Shown: one piece after another, positions 5,158 through 6,796 of the stretch
Layout: each line of letters begins with the position of its first letter
Position numbering within the stretch: the first letter of the stretch is position 1
Assembly: GCA_002437575.1 (NCBI GenBank)
Contig: DJQK01000051.1
Location: forward strand, 1-6,796
From: Clostridiales bacterium UBA6388
GTDB taxonomy: Bacteria > Bacillota > Clostridia > Oscillospirales > Oscillospiraceae
Length of the DNA stretch: 6,796 bases
Direction: 5' to 3'
Position numbers and translations under genes: made by a program
Notes under the pieces: generated by a model
Database searches by the model: none
What the model saw: the letters and a program-made list of their open reading frames with translations, nothing else
Told to the model about the DNA's origin: nothing

Positions 5158-5850
5158 TTACAGGGGCGCTTTTTTGATTTTTGCAAACGCGCGAGGGTAT
5201 TTTGCGGGCGTCGGCTTTTCCTTGCGTATGACGACGGCGCGGTGTACGGCGTTTTCGACGTCGTAGGCATATACCCGCTCGACAGTTCCGCCAAGAAGGG
5301 AAATGGCCTTTTTCGCTTCCTCCAGCTCCACGTCTGCCAGCTGGCCCTTCATCGCCAAAAAGCAGCCGCCTACCTTCACATACGGAAGGCAGAGCTCGCA
5401 CAGAACATTCAGCCGCGCGACGGCTCTGGATACCGCAAGATCAAAGCGTTCGCGGCAGGTGCTGACAAATTCTTCGGCCCGCGCAGTCACGACGCTTGCG
5501 TCCAGACCGAGCTCCGGCAGAATCTGGCGCAGCCAGTCCGTACGCTTTCCAAGCGAATCAAGAAGCGTGAGCTCGATCGAAGGCTCGGCAATCTTCAGGG
5601 GAACGCCCGGAAAGCCCGCGCCGCAGCCGACGTCAATGACGCGTTTTCCCTTGAAGTCCGCTGCGTTCAGAAGCGCGAGAGAGTCAAAAAAGTGCAGCTC
5701 CGCAACCTTTTCGGGCTCTGTGATGGCCGTCAGGTTCATGACCTGATTTTTTTCCAGAAGAAGCTGTCCAAAGCGCTCGAAGGTGTCAAGCTGGTCTTCC
5801 GTGAGTGAAAGCTGCTGCTTTGGAAGCAGCGCGCGCAGTGCTTGTTTCAT
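5158..5850 (-). CDS. rsmG: 16S rRNA (guanine-527-N7)-methyltransferase RsmG
   Basis: A 230-residue cytoplasmic enzyme that transfers a methyl group from S-adenosylmethionine to N7 of G527 (E. coli numbering) in 16S rRNA. In many bacteria its loss gives low-level streptomycin resistance. Family motifs in order are MNLTAI (38-43), HFFDSL (53-58), the SAM-binding VIDVGCGAGFPGVPL (71-85), LLDSLGKR (96-103), ARAEEF (123-128), SRAVARL (141-147) and the basic end YPRAFAKIKKAPL (218-230). The length is typical. The ATG at 5850 has AAAGG (5857-5861) 6 bases upstream, lying over the last codons of the preceding DegV gene. The stop codon of that gene is only 3 bases away, so the two are almost certainly co-transcribed and probably translationally coupled. 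The more usual partner, mnmG, is not next to it here. Confidence 0.96.
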   Translation of the reverse strand: MKQALRALLPKQQLSLTEDQLDTFERFGQLLLEKNQVMNLTAITEPEKVAELHFFDSLALLNAADFKGKRVIDVGCGAGFPGVPLKIAEPSIELTLLDSLGKRTDWLRQILPELGLDASVVTARAEEFVSTCRERFDLAVSRAVARLNVLCELCLPYVKVGGCFLAMKGQLADVELEEAKKAISLLGGTVERVYAYDVENAVHRAVVIRKEKPTPAKYPRAFAKIKKAPL

Positions 5851-5853
5851 AGC

Positions 5854-6699
5854 TTACCTTTCGTGCAGAAACAGAACGCCGATCGTGCCGGGGCCGCAGT
5901 GGCTCGAAACCGTGCAGCCGGCGCGTGTGACGCAGATCTCCGCAAAGCTTTGATATTGCCGGACGGCCTGCTTCGCCGTCTCGACGATCTCCTCCGGAAC
6001 GCCGGAGTGCGTGATAAAGACGCGGCGCAGGTCCAGACCATCCTGTCCGGAAAGCCGGTCGGCCACGTAGGCCTTGACACAGGCTTCAAACGTGCCGCGG
6101 TATTTTTTGCAGACGCCCATTTTGCCGTCTTTGACCTCGATGGAGGGCCGGAGCTTGAGAAGATTCGCGCCCAGGACCGTGACGGACGAGCACCGGCCGC
6201 CCTTTTTCATGTAATCGAGCCGGCTCAGAATGAAGCTTGCGTCGACCCGCGCGGTCAGATCGTTTAAGTACCGGACGATCTCCTGCGGCTGCATCCCTTC
6301 TCTGGCGCAGCGTTCGGCCTCCAGAACGACAAGCCCGTGGCCGGTCGATAAATTCCGAGAGTCCACGACATACACGTTCGCATATTCCGCTGCGGCCAGA
6401 CACGCGTTCTGATAGCAGCAGGAGAACTCGCTGGAAATACACACATGGACGACGAAGTCGTATTTTCTCGACAGCGCGGAAAATGTCTGCACATACTCCG
6501 CCAGATTGACGGCCGACGTCGTGGCCAGATCGCCGCCCGCAGCGACGTGCTCGTAGATATCGTCGGGGCAGATATCGACGCCGTCTCGTTTCATTTCCCC
6601 GCCCAGCTGGACATAGAGCGGCAGAATGCCGATCTCGAAGGCTTTTACCTGCTCGGGCGATAAATCGCACGTGGAATCGGATGTAATTTTATAATACAA
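5854..6699 (-). CDS. DegV family fatty-acid-binding protein
   Basis: A 281-residue cytoplasmic protein of typical DegV length. Family members (FakB) hold a fatty acid for phosphorylation by FakA kinase, feeding exogenous lipid into phospholipid synthesis. No kinase gene is in the window. Family landmarks are YKITSDSTCDL (3-13), TTSAVN (60-65, usually TSQPS), ISSEFSCCYQNA (88-99, usually ISSxLSGTYQ), VVDSRNLSTGHG (111-122), GGRCSSVTVLGANLLKLRP (167-185) and SSHCGPGTIGVLF (265-277). Ser93, Arg169 and His267 are at the places expected for lipid head-group contacts. TTG at 6699 is taken as the start because GAGGTG lies 6 bases upstream and the product then begins like other DegV proteins. The open frame extends 31 codons further without family similarity. 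The gene is followed closely by rsmG. Confidence 0.93.
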   Translation of the reverse strand: MYYKITSDSTCDLSPEQVKAFEIGILPLYVQLGGEMKRDGVDICPDDIYEHVAAGGDLATTSAVNLAEYVQTFSALSRKYDFVVHVCISSEFSCCYQNACLAAAEYANVYVVDSRNLSTGHGLVVLEAERCAREGMQPQEIVRYLNDLTARVDASFILSRLDYMKKGGRCSSVTVLGANLLKLRPSIEVKDGKMGVCKKYRGTFEACVKAYVADRLSGQDGLDLRRVFITHSGVPEEIVETAKQAVRQYQSFAEICVTRAGCTVSSHCGPGTIGVLFLHER

Positions 6700-6705
6700 A
6701 GTCCT

Positions 6706-6711
6706 CACCTC
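6706..6711 (-). promoter_or_regulatory. Ribosome binding site that sets a TTG start for the DegV gene
   Basis: GAGGTG (read leftward) lies 6 bases before TTG at 6699, the same site and spacing as for thiT. No ATG lies at a comparable place. The GTG inside the site is too close to serve as start. Confidence 0.65.
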
Positions 6712-6796
6712 TCGTTGGTTCGCGTACTGGGGTGTATTCTTCCAACTCCCGGTGCGACCGGCAGCGAGGATTTTTTGCGCTGAGCAAGACATTTTT
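6712..6796. other. Upstream flank of the DegV gene; no gene or clear promoter
   Basis: Only a small GC hairpin is visible (CCGGT-GCG-ACCGG, on the + strand around 6749-6761), with a T run on the + strand somewhat further right. No well-formed -35/-10 pair for the leftward DegV gene was found, so its promoter may be weak or outside the window. Confidence 0.3.

Noticed and set aside
5092..5808. Rightward open frame opposite rsmG
   Set aside because: It is antisense to a well-conserved RsmG and has no ribosome site or domain of its own.

Overview
The window looks like chromosome of a moderately high-GC, spore-forming Firmicute (class Clostridia, probably an Oscillospiraceae-like gut bacterium). 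Supporting this are strong GGAGG-type ribosome sites, sigma-A promoters, rho-independent terminators, a YaaH/SleL-type GH18 spore protein, a TPP riboswitch with an ECF-type thiamine S-component, and a DegV protein. The left end carries part of a mobile element. The organism is inferred from gene content only.

Positions 1-1067 (mobile-element side): a replication initiator of the RepA_N / DUF6017 type runs leftward out of the window. Its 3' end is missing. The middle of the gene holds a cluster of GGAAGTCT repeats, including a perfect 26-bp inverted repeat, beside an AT-rich stretch. This is the arrangement expected of an origin inside a rep gene. Upstream lie a strong hairpin and about 110 bases with no convincing gene.

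Positions 1068-1517: the last third of a GH18 gene starts abruptly in mid-domain, directly after the element-like DNA. The simplest reading is that an integrated element (or an assembly join) has cut this gene.

Positions 1514-2742: a near-consensus promoter overlapping the GH18 stop codon drives a DUF362-type protein with two 4Fe-4S clusters. It ends at a bidirectional terminator shared with the converging MATE gene.

Positions 2747-5065: a leftward MATE-family efflux transporter and a rightward thiT thiamine-uptake gene diverge from a 384-base intergenic region. That region contains one promoter for each gene, a complete TPP riboswitch and its terminator.

Positions 5126-6796: a leftward pair, a DegV-family fatty-acid-binding protein followed 3 bases later by rsmG (16S rRNA m7G methyltransferase), which end at a hairpin facing thiT.

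Apart from the thiT riboswitch unit and the degV-rsmG pair, the genes look like independent single-gene units. I found no clear undescribed multi-gene system. The items most worth a second look are the element/GH18 junction and the candidate origin inside the rep gene.
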